NCBI RefSeq assembly: GCF_047495875.1
Contig: NC_092459.1
Coordinates: 6,390,965-6,454,964, forward strand
DNA length: 64,000 nucleotides
Direction: 5' to 3'
DNA from: Pithys albifrons albifrons
Taxonomy: Eukaryota > Chordata > Aves > Passeriformes > Thamnophilidae
Shown: positions 12,001-24,420 of the stretch, in pieces
Numbering within the stretch: the first letter of the stretch is position 1
Layout of the letters: each line of letters opens with the position of its first letter
Position numbers and translations under genes: made by a program
The notes under the pieces: generated by a model
Databases searched by the model: none
Told to the model about the DNA's origin: nothing
The model's input: the letters and a program-made list of their open reading frames with translations, nothing else

Positions 12001-15000
12001 AAAGCACTCTGAGATCATATGATGAAAAGCACAATTAAATTGGCAAGTGTTATCTTGATGTTCCCATTACAAGTCCCCTAAGCAATCTATCCCCGTCTTC
12101 CTCTCGCCACCTCCTCTATCACCAGACTGCAGAAGAACATTTGCTCCATTCAAGTCATTGCTGCTAAAACCATTTTGATAGCTGGCTCCACTCAGTCTCA
12201 TGCTAAATCCAGTGTTCAAGGCTGTGGGTGTGCTCCTGTCTTCACTTAAGACACATTTCTCCAAGGCATTTTGCACTCTCTTCTTCCTTCGGACTGCTCA
12301 GCTAAAGGCTTTTTCAGGACTTTATCAGTTATTAATAATTGTGATGACTCATGATTTATTCATAACCATTTATACATTTGCCATATGCTGCCTGCACACG
12401 CAAACTGTTTTTCTGAAGCCCGCAAATGTGGCACAGTGGTTCTTGCAATTCATATCCAGTAAATAGATGATAGAAAAAGATTAATGAAATGCAAAATACA
12501 ATAAAATCTCATGAAATGACTTCAGTTTGGAGCTTTTGAACTAAATGTTGCAGAGTAATTGTCTTTAACAATATCAAAACTAAAATAAGCAGGAGGGAAA
12601 ACAGTGTGAAAGGCCAAGTTTAACACCAAAACTAGCACCTTATTCTATTTCCTTTCTGTCCCTCTAATGATAATTACAGGGAGTAAGAGTAAATCTACTC
12701 CTTGAGTAAGATTGAACTCAGGAAAAATAAAGGTTGTAGTATCAACAATGTCATCTTGGCTGTTCTTTTTTAGCTTTCACATTAAATCTGAGTAATTTTT
12801 TGCCATGAAACCCCATAATATTTGGTTGGAGTGAGGGAGAGAGGAAAAGATATGACACACAAATCCTTCAACATGCTTAACAGCAAAAATATGAAGAGAA
12901 TGTTACTCCTTGATGGGAATAAATAAATAAATTTCTGTGGTGATGACACTAGCCAAGAATTCCTTTCTCATAGGCTCACTATGACATCTTCTGCAGTGTG
13001 CTGCTCTTGAGAGGAAATGCCTGGCTTTCATTAGATGGAAATTATTTAACACAAATAATGGTTTCCTGGTTTTGAGTGAATACTTTCATTAACAGTGAGA
13101 TTGGACCCTGTGGGGGAAATGGTCAGTGTGTTCCAGTGCAAAATCTCAAGGCAGAGGGACCAGCTCTGATCTGACTCTTATCTCTGCTCATCCCACTTTC
13201 TGTTGCATTTTAGCTGAAGCCTTTAGAACAGAATGTTTAAAATTTTACTAACTGCATTGAAAGTGAACATCTGAATTTTTACTAACTGTCTGTAATTACC
13301 TACTATTATAATTCTGTGGGATGGTCTAAAATACATTCAGGTCCTAGACATGGCTAGAGAACTATGGAATGCATTTTAGATCCTAAGCTATCTTGTTCCC
13401 CCATGGCAGGATCAACATTACCTACATCATTCCTGCCTTTTGCCTGCCCAACATTTTCTTGAAGACCTTCACTAACTTTACAAAAATCTGAGACAACTTC
13501 TTTGATTCACTTTCTTCACCACTGGAATTATTTTTTTCCTAGTATGTATTTTAAATATGGTTTTTAAAAACTTGTTTCCTGTTCTTCTCCCAGTGAAGTC
13601 ACGTAAGTGATATTTACTGCAGTCTTTGGCATTCTGAGTAGTATTCAAGTACTGTTTCTTCATGATGCTTGAGAATCCTGTATGTCAATGAAGGCACCCA
13701 CCAGATGCAGAGGTCTTTAAGGAACTCCTACTGAAAACACCTTTAAGGCCTTGAATTTTCACTGTTACATTTTACTTGAAGAGAAGCTGGGGAGACAGTT
13801 ATGAAATTTGAAAACTCAGGTCTTCTATATGAGATAACTCTGGACATAAGTTTTGAAAACATCTTCAACTCTCTACTGCTTCCTTACAGAACTGGTCCAG
13901 TCTTACTCTCAGTCTGACAACTCCTTGAATTTCATAAAGTTTTATAGAAAACAAGTTAATCACACTTTTGCACTCCTTGTCTGAGAATCAGGCAGATCCA
14001 AAGAGCTCCAGACTGGACAAGACAAGTATGCAATCACACCATTTGCTGCTTCCTGGCATCCTTAAGAAAAAAAACAAAAACATGAGGCAACAGTGACCAG
14101 ATGTCATGGTTTAACCCCAATCAAAAAGACAAAAATCCAGGACTATAGTTTTGTAAAGTGCAATTACATGAGAGTTTACATGCCTTCACTTAAATGACTG
14201 TGAAATCATGTTTCAGTGAATCCCAGACATGAATATTTACTGATAAATTACCTTTCAAGGACTGAAATTGTTAGCAAAGCCCAGCCCCTTTTCTGTACCC
14301 CATGACATACAAAGGAAACATTTATGACTCTATTAGAATACATCCAAATATCAAGAATAATCTATTAAGGGAAAAGTTAAAAAGAATAATTGAAATGACT
14401 AATTTCAACTCATCAGAAATAGATCATAGGCATGTGGGTGGAAAAATGTTATCTCATTATTCAATTGCAGTGTATATATAATGTTCATTTCACAAATTCA
14501 AACTGATCTTCATTTATCATCCATACGATAGTGTATTTCTACATCTTGGGTTATATATACAAAACAGAGAATGGTTCATTCAGAATATTTATTTTGTAAC
14601 ATCATTTTAGACTCTGGGAATTACACATTAGTTTTAATCTATTTTAACAATAGTAATGCCAGAGCTAGAGAAAATAGACAAGATATTTGGGGACTAATTG
14701 GGCATTTTGTTAAGTTATGACTTTATAGTGTTTAAAAACATGGCTGCAATGAATTTTCAGGCATTACTGCCTGTTCCTGTCCATGCTAATCAGTACCCTG
14801 TAGCACAGTGGGTCTTACATTTAATGGAGCAGTACGGAGCTCTTGGCGGCATTCAAGCAATTGATTCCATAGAAGGGGCACAATATAAATCAAGCACAGA
14901 GTAAAACTGCTGTGTTCTACAAGCTTGGGATAAGAGCACCCTTTTTCATATCCAAGGCACTCAAAGACTCTCCTGCTGTGCTTATGTTGATTGTACTTCC

Positions 15001-16996
15001 TTTATCTTCTGTTCAGTTTTGTTTTTCTCTCCTTTTTTTTTCCAGTGTCTTTAGTGCTGGTTTAATGTGCACTCTGGCCAACCAAAGTTCACTTCCATTT
15101 TCTTCCTTTAAAACTTTGAGAAGGTGAGGAATGGGGATCTTTTCCACCTGATTGCTTCTTGTAATATCTCCTTCCTCAAAACTACCAAACAACAATCTAG
15201 TTATTAGAAAAAGGGACTTCATTTACTTGACCTCACTCAAATTGCAAGGCACTATGTATTGCTGTTGTCTCAAAGAGTACATCAGATTTGCACACAATGT
15301 ATTTTTTTAAAACGGGCTAGTAACCCAGAAAGACTACCAAGAAAAAAACCATCATTTAGCTGAGTATAGCTCAAGTCTCACAAAAATGTCTGAGTATTTT
15401 TGTATAATTCAGCGTATTTTATCAATGTCCTGCAAGCAAAGTATAAAGTCATAACTGATCAAGCATAAGGGCAATACAAATAAATTAAGATGAAGAAAGA
15501 ATATCTGAGAAGTATAGTATTATGCTACTCAGGTGTCACATTCTTCTGAGGGAAGTCAAATGTAGCATCATCTACTTGGAGAACAAAGGCTTTTTAGACC
15601 ATTCCTCCAGAATATATTCCAGAAAGCAGTTGCTTTGAGAATGACAGAGACTGTCATGCACACAAAAACATAATGAATTTAAACACTGGCAAAACACTAT
15701 AGTTAAAAGTAAAATTTTACAGGGATAAATAGTATTTACTTTTGCTTACTAGCACAAGAGGGAAAAATAGTCTCTATTTCCAGTGTTCATGTTTCACTAA
15801 CAACACTGGAAAGGTTTGAAGGTTCAGAAGAAAACTGCAGGAATAATGCATGATCTAAAATGCAAAGACTAAAAGGCTCCATTGACAGTGTATGCAAGAA
15901 AATGTTACAAGGTGACATAATCACAATTCATAATAACCACATGGACAAAGTGAACAAAGTCATAATGGAAGGCAGTGGTCAAGGAAGGACATGTATTAAC
16001 AGACAGAAAAAAATTGGAAGCATTTTCTGCAGGAATTATTGCATATTCTTACCTCCCCCCACCCACAAGGCTTTCTGCCAGCTCTGGGAGAAAGCTGAAA
16101 TCATAAAAAATTGCATCAGAATTCAGATGCATATTTTAACATTGAAATTAATATTAGATTTTTTTGGGGGGGGAAATTCTAGATTTTCCAAGGGATTTTT
16201 TTTTCTGGGGAGAATCCTAGTGCTATTAAGCCTACCTAACATAGGGCGTTGTAAGCATTCACATCTACATCTGAGCAGCCTTATTTGTTAAAACCTCTTT
16301 ATATGCAAGATTCACCTACCTTGCTTTACAAATCTGTCCTGTGCATCACACCCTTGCAGTGCCTACACCTTAGATATCCAGATCATATGTGTGTGTTTAA
16401 CTCATCAACTTTAAGGAAAATGACTCATCACTTCTGTGTCTTTAAATTAAGTCAGTTGATAAGAAGACTTGGTCTTGAAAAAGGAATTGTTGGGAAAAAT
16501 GACGTGATCTGTGATATTCAGGACACCAAATCAGAATTGTTTTATGTGAGTTTAGAAAATATGACTGTAAGGACTCTCTAAGGATCTTACCTGCTTATCC
16601 TTCTCGAGATGAAGGAAGATCTAGTTGCTATGTTTCTTTCATGCTCCTTTTTTTTTTCCTCATCAATGTCAAAGTTACATCTCACTTCTAGAGCTGTCTA
16701 TATGTGTTTGCAGATAATTCAAATAATTCTTTACATGATATACAGACATATACAGATATGTGTGTATATATATATATTTATATATATATTTTACTCAGAT
16801 GAACAGTGAGGGGAAAAAAGCATCCTTTCCTGCAGATGTCTCCTAAAAAACAAGAAAAAATGCAATGCCAGATTTATGACATTTTAACCTGAGCTTATAT
16901 TAGTGGAAATAGATAAGAAATCATAGTATAATTTGTTTCTTAGCGCTGTTACTGGAAAAGAAAATTGCCCATCTGTAAGTTATGAGTCTGTAGACA
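12001..16996. other. Unique AT-rich sequence, nothing recognised
   Basis: About 5 kb with no recognised gene. The frame at 15860-16291 (143 codons, +) is the longest in the window. It begins in plain sequence, crosses poly-T and poly-G runs, and shows no domain, so I treat it as chance. At 14102-14120 a short string resembles the first bases of a common passerine LTR, but nothing LTR-like follows. A TA-rich microsatellite lies further on at 16759-16790. Confidence 0.5.
16759..16790. repeat. (TA)n-rich microsatellite
   Basis: Interrupted TA/TG repeat, seen directly. Confidence 0.85.
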
Positions 16997-17083
16997 GGGC
17001 CAAATTTGTCTTATATTCACACCAATAGAACTTAATTGAAATCAGTGAATTTGCACTAATGTAACTATGAGCAGAAATTGACC
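16997..17083. repeat. Ancient palindromic amniote repeat
   Basis: GGGCCAAATTTG at one end and GCAGAAATTGACC at the other are inverted relatives. The arms between them (TTCACACCAATAGAACTT..., ...TTTGCACTAATGTAACT) also mirror each other around a GAAATCAGTG centre. This layout matches a widespread hairpin-shaped repeat of turtles, crocodiles and birds as I remember it. The copy is old. Confidence 0.5.
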
Positions 17084-17760
17084 TCTTGTGCCTACTGGAA
17101 CACAGCCCAAAAGCCACTTGACTTACTTGTGCTTAAGGCTTTCTTTGCATGAATGTCTACTGTTTTACTGGCAGTAACTTATGTAATATTCATGGTTTAA
17201 TGGTGCATATTCTACAAATAGACTGGGTAGACGCCAGCAGGCTACATCCAAGCATTGCTACACATTTGCTTTGTTGACCTCTGTACTCATTCAATCACAT
17301 GAAGTAGTTACAGCTGGGACTCCAGTAAGGAATTCCAACTTCCAAAATGTTCCCACTGCCACTATGCAAAGAGCCTCTGTTGTAATTAGCCCAGATTTCC
17401 TTACAATATCTAGTTACAAAGGAGTACCATGAATATTCATGGCCAATTCATTTGAATTACGAACATTCATGAATAAATCATTTGGCTGAGAACAGGGTAC
17501 CGTATGTTGTGTTTCATGGCTCCTGTGATTTATTCCATAGTGCTACAATTTGTAATATTAGCAGCTATCATAAAGTTTATTTTTCAAGCCTTCATTTCCA
17601 GCTGTGACCATGGCACTCTGGGGATCAGATAGGCCTTTTCTTATAGCCCTATAAGGTCAGATCCCAGCCTAGACACATAATGCAGATTTGCTGCTCTTCT
17701 TTCTGCTACACACTCTCATTAGTGCTTCTGTAAGGTGTCTGGGTGTATGACTCCAACTTC
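17084..17760. other. Unique sequence carrying a palindromic ATGAATATTCAT site
   Basis: No gene or transposon recognised. The stretch is unusual for a cluster of ATTCAT/ATGAAT words, including the perfect palindrome annotated separately, and could hold a regulatory element. That is inference only. Confidence 0.4.
17427..17442. promoter_or_regulatory. Perfect 16-bp palindrome CCATGAATATTCATGG
   Basis: Seen directly. Its core ATGAATATTCAT resembles palindromic binding sites of POU-domain dimers. A second palindrome, ATTCATGAAT, follows within 40 bases near 17464. Function is not shown. Confidence 0.4.
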
Positions 17761-17935
17761 AGACAAAGGAGGAATACAGCAGGTTTCTGGGCTGACTTTG
17801 AGAAGGGAGACAGAATACTGAAGTAGTGGAGCAGAGACATTGTGCAGTCTCCATCCTTGGAGGTTTTCTAAGGTGATACTGGATAAAGCCTTGAACAACC
17901 TGGTCAGATTAGGCAATATAGGATAAGATGGGAAC
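17761..17935 (+). mobile_element. Degraded CR1 LINE 3' fragment
   Basis: CR1 3' landmarks remain in sense order: GTGGAGCAGAGACATTGTG, CAGTCTCCATCCTTGGAGG, then TGGATAAAGCCTTGAACAACC and TGGTCAGATTAG. The terminal repeat is lost. It is strongly diverged. Confidence 0.7.
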
Positions 17936-20900
17936 TAAGTTCTTTTAATATGGCTAGTGGTAAGGAAGACATAAGATACTTATACTAATAAAATTTTTCA
18001 TATCTCTGTTTTAACTCTGTCATTAGAGAAGTCAAACAGTATTGATACAGTCTGTTGTTGCAGTTCTGTCCTGTAGAGAAAATGACACTAATTTTCTGTC
18101 TATTTTCTACAGCTACAACATTCTTCATTTTGGCATCTTTTAGAAATAACTGAATTAGCAGGGCTTTATTCATACACTTGCTAGCAATTAGTTGAGTTTA
18201 AAGAGCAGAGAGAATATCACAAGACCAAGCACTGTTTGCATCGAGAAGAGCAAAACTAAGAGACTGAGAGATTCACAGGCAATAACTGCTTCTTAGCAAT
18301 TGAATTCTTCTGATGTGGCTGAATGCAAGGCAACCAAGGTAATATTTAAGCCACAAAAGAGGATATGTTTCTCTGAATAAGCTATCAAGTGTATATGGTC
18401 ACTGTGCAACTAAATTTGATTGTAGTAGTGAGTTGTTGTTGCTCTAAGTAGTGAGTTGTAAGTTGTTCTATCCATGTTGTTCTACAGTTACTTCATTTGG
18501 GTATGATATCACAGCCTGAAGACAACAGCTTCCTGACAGGTATTGCCATCTAGATTTGATTTGCAAGAGACAGAGATGCTTCCATTAAAAGCAACAGATG
18601 TACTCTACAAAAAGAAAAAAAAAGGTGTAAATCAAAAGCAATTATTGTCTACCCGAAGACCCACTTTGGATAACTCCCATAACAAATTTCTTTCTAATCA
18701 AAGTCACAGTTGGCAGGCTGCTGAAGTTATGGCCTTTAAAGGCTTCTGTGCTATGAAAAAAAGATTCTGATATGGGACTTCTGCTTATAATTACACACAA
18801 AATAGCTAGAAAGAAAATAACTTGTAATTGATTAGGATTTGAAAAACTGTATCAGAAGAAAAAAAAAAAGAACTGTTTTTGTGTTTTATATAATCTCCTT
18901 CCATGGCCATTTAGCAGAAATGTGGAAAAGAAGAGTGGTTAAAATATTTGAATTAGAAGGAAGACGAGTAAAGAATGAAGCCAATTTTATATCTGAGAAT
19001 TACTTAGCCTTCTGTCTGAGTTCACTGAATTTATATTTACAGAAAGTGACTTGCCTTCAGTATTTGTTTTGATTGAAAAAAATAGGTTTACATTGATTAT
19101 CAAACTAATGGCTAAATTATACGAAGACTGTTCAAATGTAAAATATGGATGATATAAACTGAGGAAAGACTGCCTATATCTGCTTTCTGTGACAACTGAA
19201 CCAATTATGAGTGTGAGAATAATAGGTCAGCTTGCAAGCAGGCTGAATCTACCATGATAAGAAAGAGCTTCACATATTGAAACATAGAAGAAGCCTCTGA
19301 TTTCAGAAGAGAAAATTTTAAAGAATAGAGAAATCCATGCCTTGAAGATGCAGAAGTCTATTATTAGTGTCCCTTGGTTTTTTTCATACTTTGGAAGAGA
19401 AAGTAGTAGAGACTTATTGATTATTCAAAAAGCTGACCTGAAATTTCCTCAGGTCTTTAGGAAGACCTAATTTTTTAATTCTGTAAAATCAGAATTCAAC
19501 AGCAGGGCATGACAAGGCACCAGAAGAGAGCAGATTAGACTGTAGCAGAAAAGACTAGAGGGAAACATGAAAACAGACTTCAGTATGTAACAGCACCAGA
19601 AAAAGGAAAATAAGAAAATATTTCCAATATCTACTGGAGATAAATGGGCTGGAGTTTCAGTAAAGGCAAGGTTATACATTAAGAAAGTATTTTACAGTAA
19701 AGGGCTTTTAAACTCATTCAAAACAGGAAAAAAACCCCAAACTTATACTGAAGTGGGCAAAAGAGTATCAAAGAGACACATGGTGGTGAACTGAATGATG
19801 AACAAACTTTTTTGGCAAAGTTTGTGGAGGAAAAAGACCCCCTTTTAAAAGGCAAAAGAGTAGATACTCTTTATATTTTGAACGTAGTTGTTACCAAATA
19901 GTTTGCACCTTCTTTTTTTTTTCCCTAAACTTTATGTGCTGTAATAGAGCAGACCTCCCTGCCTCAGTCTGTCTTTCACTGTTTCTTGGAAACTCCATGG
20001 TAGATCTTCAGCTTGTGCTGAACCTTTCTCCAACTTTCTCCTCAAATATATCTGAGAAAATTGTTCCACCTGGTAGTTGATTTATTGCTGAAAGTAACCA
20101 GCATTCATATTTACACTGAACAAATCCTTAAACAATTACAGTGTACTGCCTAGGGGAATTTGTCTTGCTGGAATCAGGCCTAAGAACAGCTGAGGAATTA
20201 TTAGGAGAAAAAAAGGCATACATTTAAAAAATGATGCTAGATATTTTAGTAAGATACCAAATCCAGACATCAGGAAGACACACTGCTCTTTGATACAGGG
20301 GAGTGCATTGCCCCCAGGTTAAAAACCAGAAAGATAAAATACAAGAACTCTTTCCTAGTTTTAACAATGACCTATCAGACAAAAATTGAAAATAAAATTT
20401 GACATAAGAAATTACTTCTAAAAATGCTTAATTTTGGTGCATTTTTTAAGACTTGAGCTTGTGGTGAAATGACTCAAAAGAAGAGGGTCAGATGTTTGAA
20501 AATCACATTTTTAAGAAAATAACATTTTTAAGAGCTTTTTTTTTTTTCTTGAAATGTTTACTCTCTTATGATGCCAAGCTGAGAGATACCTACAGGTCTC
20601 ATGAAGAAAATGATTTCTGGGAAGGGAGGAGGATAAATATTTAAGGAACTAGCAGCAAGGTTTAGAAGGCATGGACTACAGAATCCCACAGAAGAGTAAA
20701 TCCTGGCAATTAGCTACAGGAATCCAGTTAGAGTAACTAGACAGGAAAAAAAAAATAAGTTCAGATCCACTTACAATGAGCTAGTGTTCCAGGACAGTAT
20801 TAACTTTTGATGTGTGTCTAACAAACCCTGGAGAAACAGCCCCTCTCCCTTTGTCATACAGGTCTAAGCTTATTTCTTTAGCTAGATTAACAAGGTTGTT

Positions 20901-21984
20901 AATAACAAAAGACTAGAGAAAACTGTAGTCTGCCTTCAAGTCATACCATAAAACATGATCTTAGAACTCAGGCTGTATTTGTTGTAAATGACAAGTAGAG
21001 AGTAAGAAATAGTGTCTGGATATCAGGAAATTCCTTCCATCATCACAATATTTTCCTCTTTTAATTTAATTTGGTAATGTTATTAAAATAGGTGTTATTT
21101 TTTATGGGAAATCAGTATGATCCAGAAAATTTCTTTAACTTAAGAATAAGGAGAAATTATGTTGAGAGGATAACATATTTCCTTAATAACAGGGTGCAAA
21201 CGCTGCCATTCATTGGAGATTGGAATATAAATTGGTATGAATCTCATAGCAGAGAAAAGAGACTGTTACTTTATTCTAAACTTTCTAGTTCCCACTCTGC
21301 ATAGTACATTAAATGAGCCCTGATTTATATAGGCTCTGATTTTTATTTGGCACTACTCTGGCAGCAAGCATTACAAAGAGCCCTAAACTGTGAGTGAATA
21401 TACAGCTCACTGTCATTTAAGAACATTCTGAGGTCATTTTATGCTGGCAGAGTATAAGAAGATATTTGGGCTTATGGTGTCTAGACTAACAGGGCAAAAA
21501 GGCCTCCTAGAACTCTGACAGAGCAAAGATTGATGAATAAGAGAGACAAGCTACCACCTCACCCTCACCCCAACACTTAGCATCAAGAGAAGTATCTGAG
21601 CCAGGCAGATGGGGCACCTGACCCCATGGACATGAACAAAAACTACTGCTGCTCTAAGCTGTGTCAGACAGACCCAGCATTAAATCCACCCTGGGCACAA
21701 TTCAGCTGACCCTGAAGATGCTGACTTGCTTCTGAGGACAAGACTGGATTTCTGAATGACAAAACTATTCTTAAGGCCTGGAATACTCTCCTACTAAACC
21801 AGCAATATTAATATGACTAGTTACACCAGGACTGCCACTAATAATAATAGTGAGAGAACACTGTTCGATTGTTGTAATTTTTATTTCCCTACGCTGAAAT
21901 AACATCTGACCATGGCACAGGAGGAATAATATTTAAGGTATATAAGATACCGAAAATATTGCAAATATATCCCCACAAGACAGG
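17936..21984. other. Unique AT-rich sequence, nothing recognised
   Basis: No gene or repeat was recognised in about 4 kb. A small imperfect duplication of GTAGTGAGTTGT occurs near 18425-18460. Frames reach at most 77 codons. Confidence 0.5.
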
Positions 21985-22060
21985 TGGGTCTCTCCCCATG
22001 GAAGGGGGATTGGAACTAGGTGATCTTTAAAATTTCTTCAAACCCAAGGCATTATACTAT
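21985..22060 (+). mobile_element. CR1 LINE 3'-terminal scrap
   Basis: GGGGATTGGAACTAGGTGATC followed by TTTAAAATTTCTTCAAACCCA matches the last 60-70 bases of avian CR1. The terminal repeat has decayed to TATACTATTT. Confidence 0.65.
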
Positions 22061-23034
22061 TTTTTATATAAATAATACACCTCTGGGTCATTCTTGACCT
22101 CATGGATCTTCATTTTATTCTTTTTATATGAGGCAATTGTCATTTGTAACACTGCTTCAAAATATTTAATAGTTTTTTAGGTAAATTGAAGTTATAAATA
22201 TTCAAAACTGCACATTTTTACTCCATTGCAATTTAAATTATTTCCTTCAATTTTTAGCTCTGAGGATTGTAAAAAAATATCAAAAGACAAGTGTCAAAAC
22301 ATGAATGGATGTAATCTTGCTGTTCTGAGGCTATTGTTCTCTACTGGATAGCACAGAATTATTTAATCAAAACATATATTAGGTCACCTTTCAAATGAGA
22401 CCTACCTCTCATTTTTACAAGGAAACAGTAGAGATCTTTCCATCCTTCCATACATAGAAAACTAATAATCAATTAGAGTTATACTCTTTTGGTTTCTTCA
22501 TCTTAGGTTCAAGAATGTCCTTTTGAGTCCCTATGTAATTTAAAAGTTGATTACAAATGTTCTGGCACATCAGGGTTAATTGAAAAACTAAAAAAAAGAA
22601 CCACATTTGAATCACATTGTTGCAACTATTTCTTCATGTTACCATATGATCAAATGGTTGTTATGAGTATCAATAAATAAACATAATGTTAGTCAAATAC
22701 TGTCCATATGCTAATAAATCATCTGCAAGAAAACCCATTCAAATTCCACAACAGCAGCAACACTCACATCTATACAATAAACTATGACAACTTGGAACTC
22801 CCAGCTGTATTTCTCCACTATTCAGAGTCTCGTAATACCCAATTACTTTTGCAAATGCAATTGCAAAAAGTTATGCCAAGCAACTTTACATGTTTGTATC
22901 CACTGAGGATTTGTTATAAAATTGCCAATCTCAAACACGTCCTTAATCTCATTAAAGAGTTATCTATTCACCCAGGGAACTTTGGCAAAATTAAAGGTTT
23001 AGTTTCCTTTATGATATGACTGCTATTACTTTGT
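22061..23034. other. Unique AT-rich sequence, nothing recognised
   Basis: No feature recognised. The frame at 22708-23019 (103 codons) has no known similarity. Confidence 0.5.
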
Positions 23035-23170
23035 TTCTTGCACAGGAACTTTTATTAGAGGATCTCAAAGCAGTTTACAAACTTTAATAAATTAAGCTGC
23101 TTATCTCATTTGACACATAGATAAGTGTTAATATCCCTCCTTTGTAGATACAGAAAAGTGAGCTATAGTA
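23035..23170 (+). mobile_element. Ancient MIR-like SINE relic
   Basis: GAGGATCTCAAAGCAGTTTACAAACTTTAAT, then TTATCTCATTTGACAC, GATAAGTGTTAATATCCC and TTTGTAGATACAGAAAAGTGAG follow the order of a MIR-like amniote SINE (CTCAAAGC-CTTTACA, ATCCCCATTTTACAGATG, GAAACTGAG). It is heavily diverged and very old. I cannot separate MIR proper from related amniote SINEs by eye. Confidence 0.5.
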
Positions 23171-24221
23171 GTCCATAAATTTATTCATAAAGGTAAGCAT
23201 TCTGTATGGCAATGCTTAAACATTATGACAAAAAAATTAAATTTCCCAGGAAGCTGTGGTATTTGATATCAAAAATACTTTCATCATGAATGAACATGAA
23301 ACAATATCAAGTTCAATTCATAATTTGGCATCTGACTCTGAAATCAAAGTGTATCACCTTGAGAAAAACACCTTTTTCTGCTTCCAAAAGTATTACAGGA
23401 AAGAAGCCAATTCTTCCTTTGTCTTTTGTGGGGAGGAAAAAAAAAAGGGAAAAAAAAAAAGATTGAAAAACAACTAAGCCAAACAAAGCATTCTATCTAT
23501 CCAAGATGCCAGGACATAATAAATTACAGTTCATCTTCCAGGCTCTTAGCCAAAATTATACAGACACTAGAAATAGAAAAAGGGCAGCATAAATTTTTCA
23601 GTATTTATTCATAAAAAGGTTTTACAGTTTCAGAGCCCTGGGAATGGAATACTATGTGTTAAGTTACACATTCCACCTCTTCCCCTCAGATTTTTCTTTT
23701 TCCAATGAAAACCTTTGTCTAAACTTTGTCAGTGTTTCTGATTGTGCTCTAGAAAAACAATTTAAATTGTGCAGTTTTCTTTTCTGTCCTCTTCAGGTTC
23801 CTCCAGTGGTCTCATTGCCTCGTCATTTGACCACTCTGGTGAAATGCCTTCAGAGACTTGGAAACGAGGGGTGGCCAGAGGAATTAAGGTGACTACTCAT
23901 GGTCTTGCTCAACCAGATACCTTAATTTTGAGAATACAGAAGTGGTGTTGAAGAATCAGATCTACTTGATTTTTTCAGTCTGACAGTGACCAAAATCAGA
24001 AGGGTTTAAGGACAGAGCAATTACAGACAATTCTTCACATCCCACTCTCAGGGATGTCTTGAGCCAGAACTGGTCTCTGTTTTTTTAGTAAACAACACTT
24101 CATTTCTCTTCTGTGAACTCAGCCTATAATCCCTGGAACCCAGTGAAGCCCCAGTTCCAGATGACACCTTCATGGGTTTTTTTAATACAAAAGAAAGGGA
24201 TCCCAAGAAGGCCGATCCTGG
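23171..24221. other. Unique sequence with A-rich run
   Basis: An A-rich purine run lies at about 23437-23465. No gene recognised. The overlapping frames at 23644-23951 show no family motif. Confidence 0.5.
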
Positions 24222-24420
24222 AAAACAAACAAACAAACAAACAAAAAACTACCACCAACAACAAACCAAACAACAAAAGAAATCAAAAACAAACACCACC
24301 AAAATCCAAATCAAAAAATCCCCAAAACAACAGAAAGCCCTGCAAGATTCCCAACCAACCAACCAACCAACCAAACAAACAAACAAACAAACAAACAAAA
24401 TAAAACCAAACAAAGAAAAA
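24222..24420. repeat. A/C-rich low-complexity tract with (AAAC)n and (AACC)n
   Basis: About 200 bases almost free of T and G on the plus strand. They include (AAAC)n at 24223-24247, (AACC)n at about 24351-24372 and (AAAC)n at about 24373-24400. The repeats create long overlapping frames on both strands with repetitive K/N/Q/P or F/V/C/L content. These are artefacts of composition. Confidence 0.9.

Noticed and set aside
14102..14125. Start of a passerine LTR (TGTCATGGTTTAACCCC)
   Set aside because: Only about 20 bases match and the following sequence is unlike any LTR. No end or target duplication found.
15860..16291. 143-codon open frame, the longest in the window
   Set aside because: It crosses homopolymer runs, has no recognisable domain, and a frame of this length is expected about once by chance from the stop-codon frequency of AT-rich DNA (rough estimate).
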